From Aureimonas sp. AU20 (GTDB lineage: Bacteria > Pseudomonadota > Alphaproteobacteria > Rhizobiales > Rhizobiaceae): DNA of 64,000 bases. Shown here one piece after another: positions 8,268 through 17,451 of this stretch. Position 1 is the first letter of the stretch, and every line of letters starts with the position of its first letter. Made by a program: the position numbers and the translations under genes. Under the pieces are notes generated by a model. It worked only from the letters and a program-made list of their open reading frames with translations, did not search any database and had not been told where the DNA came from. The stretch covers positions 1 to 64,000 of the forward strand of contig NZ_CP006369.1 of NCBI RefSeq assembly GCF_001442755.1. The letters run 5' to 3'.

Positions 8268-9419
8268 TTACGGCTGGAGGAAAAAGCGCAGCATTTCGCG
8301 CGAGGCGTCGGGGCCGATCGGATCGGAATGGGAGCCGCCTGCGTCGCCGCCCGACCAGGCATGGCCGAGGCCTTCGATGCGCCAATGCTCGATCGCGGGT
8401 GTGTCCGCTCCGGCGGGGCGGATCGTTCGGGTGAAGGCGCGGCCTCCGCTCGCGCCCTCCCGCGTTTCGGCCCCCCGCGCGCTGCCGTCCGCCAGCCCTG
8501 CCAGCCGCTCGCCATTGATCGGGTTCACCGTCCGGTCCGCCGTGCCGTGAAAGACGATGGTGCGCGCGCCGCGCGCCGTGCCGCGCCCCGGCGCCTTGCC
8601 TCCGCGCATCACCGCGAGGGCGGAGGCGACCGTGTCGGCCGAGCCCTGCGGCAGGCCGGAATGGACGCCGACGGCGGCGAAAAGATCGGGATAGGCCGCG
8701 CCCAGCACGGCCGCCATGGCGCCGCCGGCAGAAAGTCCGCCCGCGAAGATGCGCGTGCGATCGACCGGGTTCGCTCGGGCGATGTCCTCCACGATCCCCG
8801 CCAAGATCGCCGGCTCGCCCGCGCCGCGCCGCTGATGCGCGGGCTCGAACCAGTTCCAGCAGAGCGAACTGTTGGCCGCGCGCGGCTGTTCGGGATAGGC
8901 GACGAGGACATTCATCTCCTCCGCCAACGCGTTCATCCGCGTGCCGATGGCGAAGTCCTCCGGGTTCTGCGTGCAGCCATGCAGCATGAGGACGAGCGGG
9001 CGCGGCCCCTCGCTCGGGCGCGAGGGCGTGTAGAGCCGATAGGCCCGGGCCCCCTGTCGCCCCTCATGGCGCAAGGCCTCGAAGCGCGCGCCGGGTGGCA
9101 GCGTCGGCGCCTTCGCGTTGCCATGCGCCTTCATGCCGGGCAGGGGAAAGCGCGGCCGCGTGCGCGGCGCGGCCTGTTTCGGCGCCGCGTGCCAGCCGGA
9201 CGGAGCGGCCGAGGACGGCTTTTGCGATCCTGAGCCGGCTGGCTCGGCGTGCAGCTCGAGCGTCGGCCCGGCGAAGGCCGGCGCGGGGTTCGGCGGCGTG
9301 TCGAAGGAGGGAGCGGCGCCGCTCAACTGCGCCTGGATCAGCGCGGTGGCCTGCGTCAAATCGTTCTGCAGGACAAGACGGCGCGCGGCCTCCATGGAGG
9401 CGAGAAAGGATCGGGTCAT
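8268..9419 (-). CDS. PHB-depolymerase-family esterase
   Basis: A 383-residue alpha/beta hydrolase of the esterase PHB depolymerase family, which cleaves polyhydroxyalkanoate or related esters. The N-terminal 120 residues are a low-complexity Pro/Ala-rich segment. The catalytic part has the oxyanion-type block LVLMLHGCTQNPEDFAIGTRMN, the lipase box GLSAG in FAGGLSAGGAMAAVLGAAYP, a DRTVNPIN acid region and a C-terminal histidine in EGLGHAWSGGD. No signal peptide is clear, so it is probably intracellular. Start ATG 9419 (MTRSFLASM) is preferred to longer, unstructured extensions. The true substrate could be another ester. Confidence 0.85.
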   Translation of the reverse strand: MTRSFLASMEAARRLVLQNDLTQATALIQAQLSGAAPSFDTPPNPAPAFAGPTLELHAEPAGSGSQKPSSAAPSGWHAAPKQAAPRTRPRFPLPGMKAHGNAKAPTLPPGARFEALRHEGRQGARAYRLYTPSRPSEGPRPLVLMLHGCTQNPEDFAIGTRMNALAEEMNVLVAYPEQPRAANSSLCWNWFEPAHQRRGAGEPAILAGIVEDIARANPVDRTRIFAGGLSAGGAMAAVLGAAYPDLFAAVGVHSGLPQGSADTVASALAVMRGGKAPGRGTARGARTIVFHGTADRTVNPINGERLAGLADGSARGAETREGASGGRAFTRTIRPAGADTPAIEHWRIEGLGHAWSGGDAGGSHSDPIGPDASREMLRFFLQP

Positions 9420-9695
9420 GAGAAGGCTCCTGGCCGTGACGAAGGGACTTGCGCGAGGCGGTCGCACGGCCGTTGGGCGAGAAAGGCGAGGGGCATTTGC
9501 ACGATGTCGGCGAGAGCGTCGGTCCGCTTGGGCGTGAGCGTGAGGTGCTGGGTCGCTGATGGCACTCGTCGTCTCGATGACGAGGCGAGGCCCCATTCTT
9601 GATGCGCGTTGGAAGTCGAAGCCGAGCCGATTGACTGGCTCACGGCTCCCCGTGGAATGACCGAAAAGGCGACGATCCCCGTACGCCCCGTCATT

Positions 9696-10112
9696 CTAAT
9701 GCAGCCGGTCGGCCAGCGCCGCCTTGACGGCGGGACTGGCCTGGAAGGCACCGAGAACGGTGAGAGAGCCGATCGTGGCGCGGGCGAGATCGGGCGATAT
9801 GTCGGCGTCGAACTGCGCGAGGCCGAGAACCCTGACATGCAGGACCTGACCCTCGGCGTGGGCCTGTTCGAGATCGGCGCGGGTGAAGCGGCGCAGGCCG
9901 AGCTCTAGCGTCAACCGCTCGGAGGATTGCCGGATCGGCGCCTCGTGCGCCTCCAGATGCTTGCGGATGGCGGTGCGGATGAAGTCGCTCCGGTTGGAAT
10001 AGAACCCGTCGCGCACGAGAAGGTCGATGCGGCCGAGATCAACGAAGCCGAGATTGAGCGTCAGCTTTTCGCTTTCCAGGCCCCGCCCCGGTCCATCCAC
10101 CTTCTTCGGCAT
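9696..10112 (-). CDS. Ribbon-helix-helix (CopG-like) transcriptional regulator
   Basis: A 138-residue protein. The N-terminal 55 residues form a MetJ/Arc ribbon-helix-helix: a short strand (KLTLNLGFVDLGRIDLLV) followed by two helices (SNRSDFIRTAIRKHLEAHE). The remainder (60-138) is a second domain with ERLTLELGLRRFTRADLEQA. A perfect palindrome lies 18 bp upstream of the start (10131-10146), which points to autorepression. It is not clearly paired with a toxin gene; the spacer downstream holds no small ORF of that kind. Confidence 0.8.
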   Translation of the reverse strand: MPKKVDGPGRGLESEKLTLNLGFVDLGRIDLLVRDGFYSNRSDFIRTAIRKHLEAHEAPIRQSSERLTLELGLRRFTRADLEQAHAEGQVLHVRVLGLAQFDADISPDLARATIGSLTVLGAFQASPAVKAALADRLH

Positions 10113-10130
10113 CGCTCATCCATCCAAAAA

Positions 10131-10146
10131 CCATCCAAGTGGATGG
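10131..10146. promoter_or_regulatory. Operator-like palindrome before the RHH gene
   Basis: CCATCCAAGTGGATGG is a perfect 7+2+7 inverted repeat, flanked by further CATCC/GGATG half-sites (10120-10126 and after 10146). It sits just upstream of the ribbon-helix-helix gene start. Such repeated half-sites are typical of cooperative RHH operators. Confidence 0.6.
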
Positions 10147-10342
10147 TAGATGGAGGCTCGCATTCTGTTCCACAAGGGGGCCTGCTGAAACGCCCTGCCG
10201 ACCCGCCGGCACCGGCAAGGCGATTTCTCCTCGTCATCCTGCGCCATCGGGATCGCCAGTTCGCGTCCTCGTTCCATGTGAGGGGCGGAGCCCGACCCAT
10301 TCCCTCCCCGAGGTATCGACCGATGATCCGCCTTCGCCAGCC

Positions 10343-11665
10343 ATGCCCCCTGAAACCCGCCCAACTCGGGCGCCGGGCATGACCGCGCGCTGGCTCTGGC
10401 GGCTGCGGCAGCTGTCGCGGCGCATCTGGGTGCGGGCGACGCTGTTCTCGCTCGCGGCGGTGGCGACCGCGCTCGTGGCGGCGCTCCTCAGCCCCTATAT
10501 TCCAAGCGACCTTCCGGCGCAGATCGGCGCGGATGCGGTGGACAATATTCTTGGCATCATCGCCGCCTCGATGCTGACGGTCACGACCTTCTCGCTCACC
10601 ACCATGGTCGGCGCCTATTCCGCCGCGACCAGCAACGTCACCCCGCGCGCGACGACGCTGATGATGGAAGACGCGACCACGCAGAACATGCTGGCGACCT
10701 TCATCGGCTCGTTCCTGTTCAGCCTCGTCGGCATCATCGCCCTGTCGGCGGGCATCTACGGCGAGAGCGGGCGGGTGGTGCTGTTCGGCGTCACGCTGGC
10801 GGTGATCCTCGGCGTGGTGGTGACGCTGCTTCGTTGGATCGACCATCTTTCGCGGCTCGGCCGCGTCACCGAAACCACGCGCCGCGTCGAGGCGGCGGCG
10901 CTGACGGCGCTGCGCGAGCGCCATCGCGAGCCCGCGATGGGCGGAGCGCCGCTGCGCGATCCCGATCGCGACATCCCAAAGGAGGCGCGCGCCGTCTACG
11001 CCACCGAGATCGGCTATGTCCAGCATGTCGACGTCGCCGGCCTCGCGGATGTCGCGAAGGTCGCCGGGGGGCGGGGCGCAGAGGGATCGGCGGGGCGTAT
11101 CTTCGTGCGGGCGGTGCCGGGCGATTTCCTCGACCCGACCCGGCCGATCGCCTGTTTCGCGGGGATCGAGGGCGAGGATGTGGAGGCCGGGATCCGCGCC
11201 TGCTTCACGATCGGGGATGTGCGCGCCTTCGATCAGGACCCGCGCTTCGGCATCTCGGTTCTGGCCGAGATCGCCAGCCGCGCCCTGTCGCCCGCCACCA
11301 ACGATCTTGGCACGGCGATCGACATCGTAGGGCGCACGGTGCGGGTCCTTGCGGCGCTTGCCGAGCCGCGCGAGGGGGAGCGCGAGATCGAGCATCCGAA
11401 CATCCTCGTGCCACCGCTCGACCTTGCCGACGTGTTCGACGATCTCTTCATCCCCATCGCCCGCGACGGGGCGACGCTGATGGAAATCGGCGTGCGGCTG
11501 CAAAAGGCGCTGCTCACACTCTCGCGCCTCGACGCGCCGGGCTTCGCCGAGGAAGCGCGGCGGCACGCGGCAGAGGCCCTCCAGCGCTTCGAGGCGGGGC
11601 TGACGCTGGACGTGGACAAGCGGAGGGTGCGGGAGGCGGCGAGTTGGCTCGGGCGGGGCGAGTGA
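10343..11665 (+). CDS. DUF2254 family membrane protein
   Basis: A 440-residue inner-membrane protein of the DUF2254 family, function unknown. Four hydrophobic segments lie in the first 170 residues: ATLFSLAAVATALVAALLSP, IIAASMLTVTTFSLTTMVGA, MLATFIGSFLFSLVGIIAL and VVLFGVTLAVILGVVVTLL. A soluble domain of about 250 residues follows, with the family block FGISVLAEIASRALSPATND. ATG 10343 is used; ATG 10379 (MTARWLWRL) is an equally plausible start, as neither has a strong ribosome binding site. The gene converges on the glycan operon through a strong hairpin. Confidence 0.85.
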   Translation: MPPETRPTRAPGMTARWLWRLRQLSRRIWVRATLFSLAAVATALVAALLSPYIPSDLPAQIGADAVDNILGIIAASMLTVTTFSLTTMVGAYSAATSNVTPRATTLMMEDATTQNMLATFIGSFLFSLVGIIALSAGIYGESGRVVLFGVTLAVILGVVVTLLRWIDHLSRLGRVTETTRRVEAAALTALRERHREPAMGGAPLRDPDRDIPKEARAVYATEIGYVQHVDVAGLADVAKVAGGRGAEGSAGRIFVRAVPGDFLDPTRPIACFAGIEGEDVEAGIRACFTIGDVRAFDQDPRFGISVLAEIASRALSPATNDLGTAIDIVGRTVRVLAALAEPREGEREIEHPNILVPPLDLADVFDDLFIPIARDGATLMEIGVRLQKALLTLSRLDAPGFAEEARRHAAEALQRFEAGLTLDVDKRRVREAASWLGRGE

Positions 11666-11705
11666 GCGGCGGCGTGTGAGCTATTCGAGCCGATCGTAAA
11701 CGCCG

Positions 11706-11746
11706 GTTCGACACCTCGGCGGCCCACCGCCGCCGAGGTGTCGAAC
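11706..11746. terminator. 18-bp perfect hairpin between convergent genes
   Basis: GTTCGACACCTCGGCGGC and its exact reverse complement are separated by a five-base loop (CCACC). The structure lies between the DUF2254 gene and the converging glycan operon. It has no T-run, so it is not a canonical Rho-independent terminator, but it could act as a bidirectional barrier or mRNA 3'-end stabiliser. Confidence 0.6.
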
Positions 11747-11752
11747 AGGTCT

Positions 11753-14059
11753 TCAGGCCGAAAGCGGCGCCCCGACCTTTTCCCCGAACAGTGCCCTTTG
11801 CCGTGCCAATTCCGCCGCCAGCGCCGGATCGGCGGTGCGGTCTGCCAGGCTTTCGGAAAAGCGCAGGAGGCCGTTCGGGCAATAGCGCTCGTCGTCCCAG
11901 CCGGGATGGTCGAGCACGGGATAAAGGCAGATGCCCTCGACCGGTACACCGGCGCGCAGCGCCGCGCGCACTTCCTGCCCGACATAAGCGAGCCAGCTCG
12001 CGCGCCGCTCGCCCTCGATGCCGGTCTCGGCCACGAAGATCGGGCGGCCGTAGCGGGCATGGGTCTCGGCCAGCATGGCGCGGAAGGGCTTGTAGAGGGG
12101 GTGGCCGTGGTCGATCGGCGGGCCGCCGTGGATCCACTGGTTGTTGAAGTAGTAGTTGACCCCGACGATGTCGAGCAGCGCCTCGCGCCCGCCGATCTGC
12201 GGCCAGGCGCGGCCCGCCAGCATGTCCCAGGCCTGGAACTGCGCCTGCCGGTGCCCTTCCGCATGGGGGGCCTCGTGCGGGCGGTGCGGGTCGGTCACGA
12301 CATTGATGACGGGATCGGCATGGACGAAGCGGACGCTGGGGTCGACCCGCCAGATCGCCTCCATGGCCGCGATCGAGGCGCGGGAGAGCTGCACCTTCAA
12401 CTCGTGCGCCCGGCCGCGCGCGAAGGGGTTGAGATAGCCCGCGTCCCCGCCGCCCCAGGCGAAGAACGAGATCTCGTTGACTGGGGCGTAGAAGGGTGCG
12501 CCGCGTGTCCGCGCGCCGATCACCCGCGCGGCTTCTGCGGCGAAGCGGGCGAAGCGATCGACGAATTCGGGGCGCCAGATGTCGAGATCGTCCGGCCAGC
12601 CGTAATGGAGAATGTCCCAGACGACCTGGGTGCCCGTCCGCTCGGCGGCGGAAAGCTGGGCTTCCAGGCTCCGCCAGTCGAAGCGCCCGGGCTCGGGCTC
12701 GATCAGGTGCCAGCGCAGCCCGTCGCGCACGGTGCGGATGCCGTGAAGGCCGAGCGCGGCGTAGTCCTCGACCGCGAACCGGTCGTGATAGCTCGCCGCG
12801 ATCATGTCGAGCCGGCGCCGGTCATGTGCCCGGCGATGGCTGGAGGATTCGAACCCGCCATGGAAGAAGGAGCGGAAGAGGCTCGGGCGATGCGCCGGCG
12901 CGCTGGCCTCGCGATGCACCTCCTCGAAAAGCTGTTCCCAGCGCGGCGCCAGCGCCTCTGCGGAATAGTCGCGCTCGACCTTGGCGCGCAGCGCCGCACC
13001 CAATCGCCGAGCCCGCGCCGGGTCCGCCATCAGGCTGGTCAGGGCCTTGGCGACCTCGGCCGGGCTCTCGTGCGGAACGAAGAGCCCGTTCACCCCGTCC
13101 TCGATCTGCTCCAGCGTGCCGTTGTCGGCGGTGGCGACGACGGGAAGGCTGGCCGCCCCGGCCTCCGCTACGACATGCGGCATGCCCTCGCCGCGCGACA
13201 GCCAGACGAAAAGGTCGAGCGCGGCCAGAAGCTCGGGAATATCGGCGCGGTCGCCCAGAAAACGCAGCTTGCCGTCGAGGCCCAGCGCCCTGGCGCGCTC
13301 GTGCAGCTCCACGGCATAATGCGGCAGGAAGGCGTCGGGGCCGCCGATGACGAGAAAGCGCGCGTCGGGCCGGGTTTCGAGCACCAGCGCCGCCGCGTCG
13401 AGGAAATCCTCCACGCGCTTCTTCGGGTCGAGCCGCCCGACCCAGCCGACGAGCGGCGTGCCTTCCGGGATGCCGAGCGCACGGCGCATCGCCTCGCGCC
13501 CGCCCGGCCGAAAGGCGGAAAGGTCCACCATCGAGGGAATCTCGATCGCGTCCCTTTCGCGGCCCGGCATGCGCGAGGCGGCGGCGTCGCGGATCGTCTG
13601 GCAGACGCCGACATAACGGCTGGTCTTGTGCTTCGGCCCGGCCAGCGCTTCCGACACCAGCCCGCCGTGCTCGATCAGGGGCGGATGGGCGTGCATCCCT
13701 TCGAGGGCGGGATAGATGTCGGCGACGTTCTGGCAGGAGACGACGAGATCGTAGCCGGCGATCTTGCCCCTCAGATACGCGATCGTGTCCTCGAACGAGA
13801 GGGCATAGGGCGTGCGATCGACGGACACGCCGAGCTCTTCCAGCTGCCGATGCGTCTGCTCCGGCATGCCCTCCTTGCGGAAGCAGGCGACCACGTCGAT
13901 CCGGTATCGCGCGGGGTCGAGATGGCGCGCGAGAAGCCGCACCTCCGTCTCCTCGCCGCCCACCACCAGCCAGGCGAAGACGAAGAGAATGCGCATCGGC
14001 TCGGTTTGCGCATCCCCCCGTTCCGAGCGATCCCCGCTCTCGCGATCCCAGCCGTCCAT
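11753..14059 (-). CDS. GT4 glycosyltransferase fused to a GH1-like glycoside hydrolase domain
   Basis: A 768-residue two-domain protein. Residues 22-390 are a GT-B glycosyltransferase of family 4: MRILFVFAWLVVGGEE, then VGWVGRLDPKKRVEDFLDAA, and the nucleotide-sugar motif LSRGEGMPHVVAEAGAASLP. Residues about 410-768 resemble a family 1 glycoside hydrolase or related TIM barrel: GIRTVRDGLRWHLIEPEPG, YAPVNEISFF (the acid/base NE motif) and FVAETGIEGERR (the nucleophile-like E). It is the last gene of the operon, and its ATG shares one base with the preceding stop (TGATG); ATG 13996 is an alternative start. It is likely cytoplasmic, building or trimming an exported glycan. Hydrolase activity is uncertain. 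Confidence 0.82.
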   Translation of the reverse strand: MDGWDRESGDRSERGDAQTEPMRILFVFAWLVVGGEETEVRLLARHLDPARYRIDVVACFRKEGMPEQTHRQLEELGVSVDRTPYALSFEDTIAYLRGKIAGYDLVVSCQNVADIYPALEGMHAHPPLIEHGGLVSEALAGPKHKTSRYVGVCQTIRDAAASRMPGRERDAIEIPSMVDLSAFRPGGREAMRRALGIPEGTPLVGWVGRLDPKKRVEDFLDAAALVLETRPDARFLVIGGPDAFLPHYAVELHERARALGLDGKLRFLGDRADIPELLAALDLFVWLSRGEGMPHVVAEAGAASLPVVATADNGTLEQIEDGVNGLFVPHESPAEVAKALTSLMADPARARRLGAALRAKVERDYSAEALAPRWEQLFEEVHREASAPAHRPSLFRSFFHGGFESSSHRRAHDRRRLDMIAASYHDRFAVEDYAALGLHGIRTVRDGLRWHLIEPEPGRFDWRSLEAQLSAAERTGTQVVWDILHYGWPDDLDIWRPEFVDRFARFAAEAARVIGARTRGAPFYAPVNEISFFAWGGGDAGYLNPFARGRAHELKVQLSRASIAAMEAIWRVDPSVRFVHADPVINVVTDPHRPHEAPHAEGHRQAQFQAWDMLAGRAWPQIGGREALLDIVGVNYYFNNQWIHGGPPIDHGHPLYKPFRAMLAETHARYGRPIFVAETGIEGERRASWLAYVGQEVRAALRAGVPVEGICLYPVLDHPGWDDERYCPNGLLRFSESLADRTADPALAAELARQRALFGEKVGAPLSA

Positions 14060-17000
14060 CAGTCGGCCACCTTGAAGACGATTTGCAGGAAGTCGGGCCG
14101 GTTGGCGACGAGATCGCGCAGGAACGCCGGCGCCTCCTCGAAGGGCACGACATGGGTGATCATGTGCCGGGCGATGTCGGCGCCGCGCTCGGTCAGAAGC
14201 CCGATCGTCTCCTCGGCAAGGCGGCGCTTGTTCCAGCTAAAGCCCAGGCCGCGCGGCACGCGGTTGATCTGCGCGCAGCGGATGTTCAGCCCATTGTGGT
14301 GGAACTCCTCGCCGAGCCGCACGGCTTCCGCGCCGCCCTGGTAGAAGGCGAGGTCGATCACCGTGCCCTGCGGGCGCAGCGCGCGAAGCGCGGCGTGCAG
14401 CGATCGCGCGTCGGCTCTCGTCTGGAACACGAAGTCGGCGCCGCGATCCCCGCCTCCATGGTGCCAGCGCGCTTTCGCGTGGTTCCAGGCGCCGTCCTCG
14501 TCCATGGCGGTGAAGCCCAGCGCCTCGATCCGCTCGCGCCGGAAGGGCGAGGGGTCGGCGACCACGATCTCGGCCGCGCCGGCGCGCCGCGCGAAGAGCG
14601 CGACAAGCAGGCCGACCACGCCGCCCCCGATCACCAGAACGGGCCGACCGGCGACGCCCTGGCCGAGCCGCGTGACATCGGCGCCGCCGAGCTCGGCATC
14701 GGCATGAAGCAACCCGTTGGCCGCGATCGGCCCCATCTGCGCGACATAGATGCCGAGCATCGGATCGACCGAAGCCGGCATCTTCACCAGGAGATCGTGG
14801 AACGGATCGGCCGTGTGGCCGGACTTGTGGGCATAGGTCGAGGCGACCACTTCACCCGGCGCAAAGCCCCCGGCGCGGGATTCGCAAACGCGCGCGACTT
14901 CCATGTAGCCGAGGAAGGGCAGGGGGAAATGCTGGCCCGCCTCGCCCGGCACGAAGACGCCGCGCCCGCCATCCCAGCGCGAATGGAGGTAAGGGTTCGT
15001 GTTCTTGAGGAAGGTCAGCTCCGTGCCCGCCGAGAAGCCGGTGTAGAGCGTGTCGAGCCGCACCTGGCCCTCGCCCGGAGGGCCTTCCTCGTACTGAAAA
15101 TGATAGGGCTCGCCCGGGCGCTCGACGCCGAGCGAGCGGATATGCCGGTGGCCGGGCGGCAGGGCGTGCGGTTCGCCATGGTGCTCGGGGCGCGGCTGGA
15201 ACTGAAGCGGGGCCAGCGGCGCGCGCGGCGGGGCGTCGAGGGGCAGCTCGATCACCTCGCCGCTGCGCCCGGATTCCACCACGGCGAGCGCCAGGCGATG
15301 CGTGATGACCGCGTCGCCATAGGGGCAGCGAATGCGGTTCTCGCGGCCGGCCACGGCATCCACGAAGTCGCGATCCTCGCGCCAGACCGGGTCGCCATCG
15401 GCGCCGCGCACCGGGCGGCCCCGGCCGACATCGACCATGATGTCATGGTCGGTCAGCTCGATCGCCAGCCGGTCGGCGAAGATGTGGAGGCCGACGCGGT
15501 GGTTCCAGCCGAGAAGGCAGGTCGAGGCGAGATTGGCGACCAGCCCGCTTTCGAAGGTGAGGCTGGCGGTGGAAACGGTCGCGACGTCGAGGCCGGGAAA
15601 CGCCTCGCGGTCCATATGCCCGGCGCGGCCATAAACCTCCTTCACTTCGCCGAAGAGGAAGCGGGCGAGGTCGAGAAGATGGGTCGCCTGTTCCACGACC
15701 TGACCGCCCGAACGGTCCTCGCGCCACCACCATTGTGGCGGCGGGGTGGAGTCCAGCCAATAGCCCGACAGGAGCTGGGCCGGGTTGTCCGCCAGGAGGC
15801 CGCGCGCCTCCTCCACCGTGTCGAGATAGCGCCAGTGATAGCCGACGGCGGTGACGAGCCCCTTGGCCTCCACTTCGGCGGCGATCGCCTCCGCCGTGCC
15901 AAGATCGAGCGCCACCGGCTTTTCCACGAAGAAGGGAATGCCGCGCTCGATCGCCGCGCGCTCGGGCGCGCCGTGAGCGAAGGGCGGGATGCAGATATAG
16001 ACCGCGTCCGGGCGGCAGGCGTCCATCATCTCGGCGGCGTCCGCGAAGGCGCGCGCGCCCCGCGCGAGCGCGGCCTCCTCGGCTTTGGCGCGGTCGGTGT
16101 CGGCAAAGCCCACGATCTCGACATCGTCGAACCCGTCCAGAATGCCGAGATGGCGGTGGGCGATGCCGCCCGCGCCCACAAAACCGATCCGAGTTCGCGT
16201 CATCTGCACATCCTGCATGGGGAAAGGGGAGGCGGCGAGGCGCCGCCGATAAAGTGCGCCGGTCTCGCGCGCCATGCGGCTGGCGCGAAACGCGGCTTCG
16301 AATCTGACGCGCCCGGCCGCGCCCGCCCGGCGCAGCGCCGCCGGGTCGCAAAGGGCCGCGCCGATGGCCTCGCTCAGCGCCGAGGCGTCGCCGGGCTCGG
16401 CCAGCCAGCCCGTCTCGCCCTCCGCCACGGCCTCGTCCGTGCCGCCGATGCGGGTCGCGACCACGGGCCGCCCGGCGGCCATGGCCTCCAGCACGGCGAG
16501 CGGCAGGCCCTCGAAGCGCGAGGGAAGAACCAGGAGATCGGCGGCGGCCAGAAGGTCGGCGACATCCTCGCGATGGCCGAGAAAGCGCACGCAACCGGAC
16601 GAGGAGACGAGGGCGTCCCTCGGTCGGACGGCCAGATCGAGATCGTCGCCCGCCTCCGGCGCGTCGTCCCAGGCGCCCACCGCGACAAGGCGGCGCGCTT
16701 CCGGGGCGGGCTCGGGATGGCTGAGCAGCCCCGCCGCTTCCGCCTGCGCCTCCAGCGCCGCGCGCAGCGGGCCGTCGCCCGCCAGGAGGCAGACGAGGCC
16801 CGGCACCGCCGCCCGAAGCGCCGGCAGCGCCTCCAGAAGAACGCGGTGGCCCTTCTGCTCGGTCAGCCGGGCGGGCACGAGCAGCACCGGTGCCTCGGGC
16901 GAAAGGCCGAGCGCTTCGCGCGCCTCCTCGCGGCTGCGCGACGGGGCGGGCTCGGGAATGCCGTTGCGCACCACCTCCACGCTGGCGGGATCGACGCCCG

Positions 17001-17451
17001 CCTGAACGTAGGTCCGCGCGGCGGCGTCAGAGACGCAGAGCACGGCGTCGACCTCCCCGACGCTACGCAGATAGTCGCGGATCTGCTCGGGGTCGGTCAG
17101 CACGAAAGGCAGGTGCTCAGTGCGCAGCACCGCGCGCGCGCCGCTGGCCCGGCCGGCAGCCGCCAACCCATGGCCCTCCCAGCCGATCCCGGCCTGGATA
17201 TGCAGAATATCAGGCCGCCAAGGCGAGAGGGCGGTCGTCAGAGTTTCGGGCTCGCCCGCGTCGAAGCCGATCGCGGCAAGGCCCGCCCGCAGCGCGCGCT
17301 CCAGAAGGCCGCTTCTCGGATCGGCGGCGATGATCACCTCCGCCTCGCCCGCGAGTTCCCGCGCCAGGGCCAGCATATGCTCGCCGACGCCCGACGGGAT
17401 CAGGCTGTCGGTGGCAAGGCAGACGCGCAGCAACGGTCGGCTGGGGCTCAA
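14059..17451 (-). CDS. Three-part fusion: GT4 glycosyltransferase, Gfo/Idh/MocA oxidoreductase and alcohol-dehydrogenase-like domain
   Basis: One uninterrupted 1130-codon frame. Residues 1-412 are a GT4 glycosyltransferase (ARLTEQKGHRVLLEALPAL; PSRFEGLPLAVLEAMAAGRP). Residues 417-765 are a Gfo/Idh/MocA-type NAD(P) oxidoreductase (IGFVGAGGIAHRHLGIL; FFVEKPVALD; ATHLLDLARFLFGEV). Residues about 800-1130 are a medium-chain dehydrogenase (YTGFSAGTELTFLKNTN; Rossmann segment VLVIGGGVVGLLVALFARRAG). The last domain lacks the classical zinc-site cysteine cluster. The start is a TTG overlapping the previous stop (TTGA). An internal ATG at 16203, after a GCAGGATG-like sequence, could give a separate two-domain product. 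The enzyme probably makes and transfers a modified sugar. Separate genes are more usual. Confidence 0.82.
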   Translation of the reverse strand: MSPSRPLLRVCLATDSLIPSGVGEHMLALARELAGEAEVIIAADPRSGLLERALRAGLAAIGFDAGEPETLTTALSPWRPDILHIQAGIGWEGHGLAAAGRASGARAVLRTEHLPFVLTDPEQIRDYLRSVGEVDAVLCVSDAAARTYVQAGVDPASVEVVRNGIPEPAPSRSREEAREALGLSPEAPVLLVPARLTEQKGHRVLLEALPALRAAVPGLVCLLAGDGPLRAALEAQAEAAGLLSHPEPAPEARRLVAVGAWDDAPEAGDDLDLAVRPRDALVSSSGCVRFLGHREDVADLLAAADLLVLPSRFEGLPLAVLEAMAAGRPVVATRIGGTDEAVAEGETGWLAEPGDASALSEAIGAALCDPAALRRAGAAGRVRFEAAFRASRMARETGALYRRRLAASPFPMQDVQMTRTRIGFVGAGGIAHRHLGILDGFDDVEIVGFADTDRAKAEEAALARGARAFADAAEMMDACRPDAVYICIPPFAHGAPERAAIERGIPFFVEKPVALDLGTAEAIAAEVEAKGLVTAVGYHWRYLDTVEEARGLLADNPAQLLSGYWLDSTPPPQWWWREDRSGGQVVEQATHLLDLARFLFGEVKEVYGRAGHMDREAFPGLDVATVSTASLTFESGLVANLASTCLLGWNHRVGLHIFADRLAIELTDHDIMVDVGRGRPVRGADGDPVWREDRDFVDAVAGRENRIRCPYGDAVITHRLALAVVESGRSGEVIELPLDAPPRAPLAPLQFQPRPEHHGEPHALPPGHRHIRSLGVERPGEPYHFQYEEGPPGEGQVRLDTLYTGFSAGTELTFLKNTNPYLHSRWDGGRGVFVPGEAGQHFPLPFLGYMEVARVCESRAGGFAPGEVVASTYAHKSGHTADPFHDLLVKMPASVDPMLGIYVAQMGPIAANGLLHADAELGGADVTRLGQGVAGRPVLVIGGGVVGLLVALFARRAGAAEIVVADPSPFRRERIEALGFTAMDEDGAWNHAKARWHHGGGDRGADFVFQTRADARSLHAALRALRPQGTVIDLAFYQGGAEAVRLGEEFHHNGLNIRCAQINRVPRGLGFSWNKRRLAEETIGLLTERGADIARHMITHVVPFEEAPAFLRDLVANRPDFLQIVFKVAD

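Noticed and set aside
11796..11815. TTGGCACG match on the minus strand inside the GH1-like domain
   Set aside because: The GC pair at -12 is missing and the sequence is coding.
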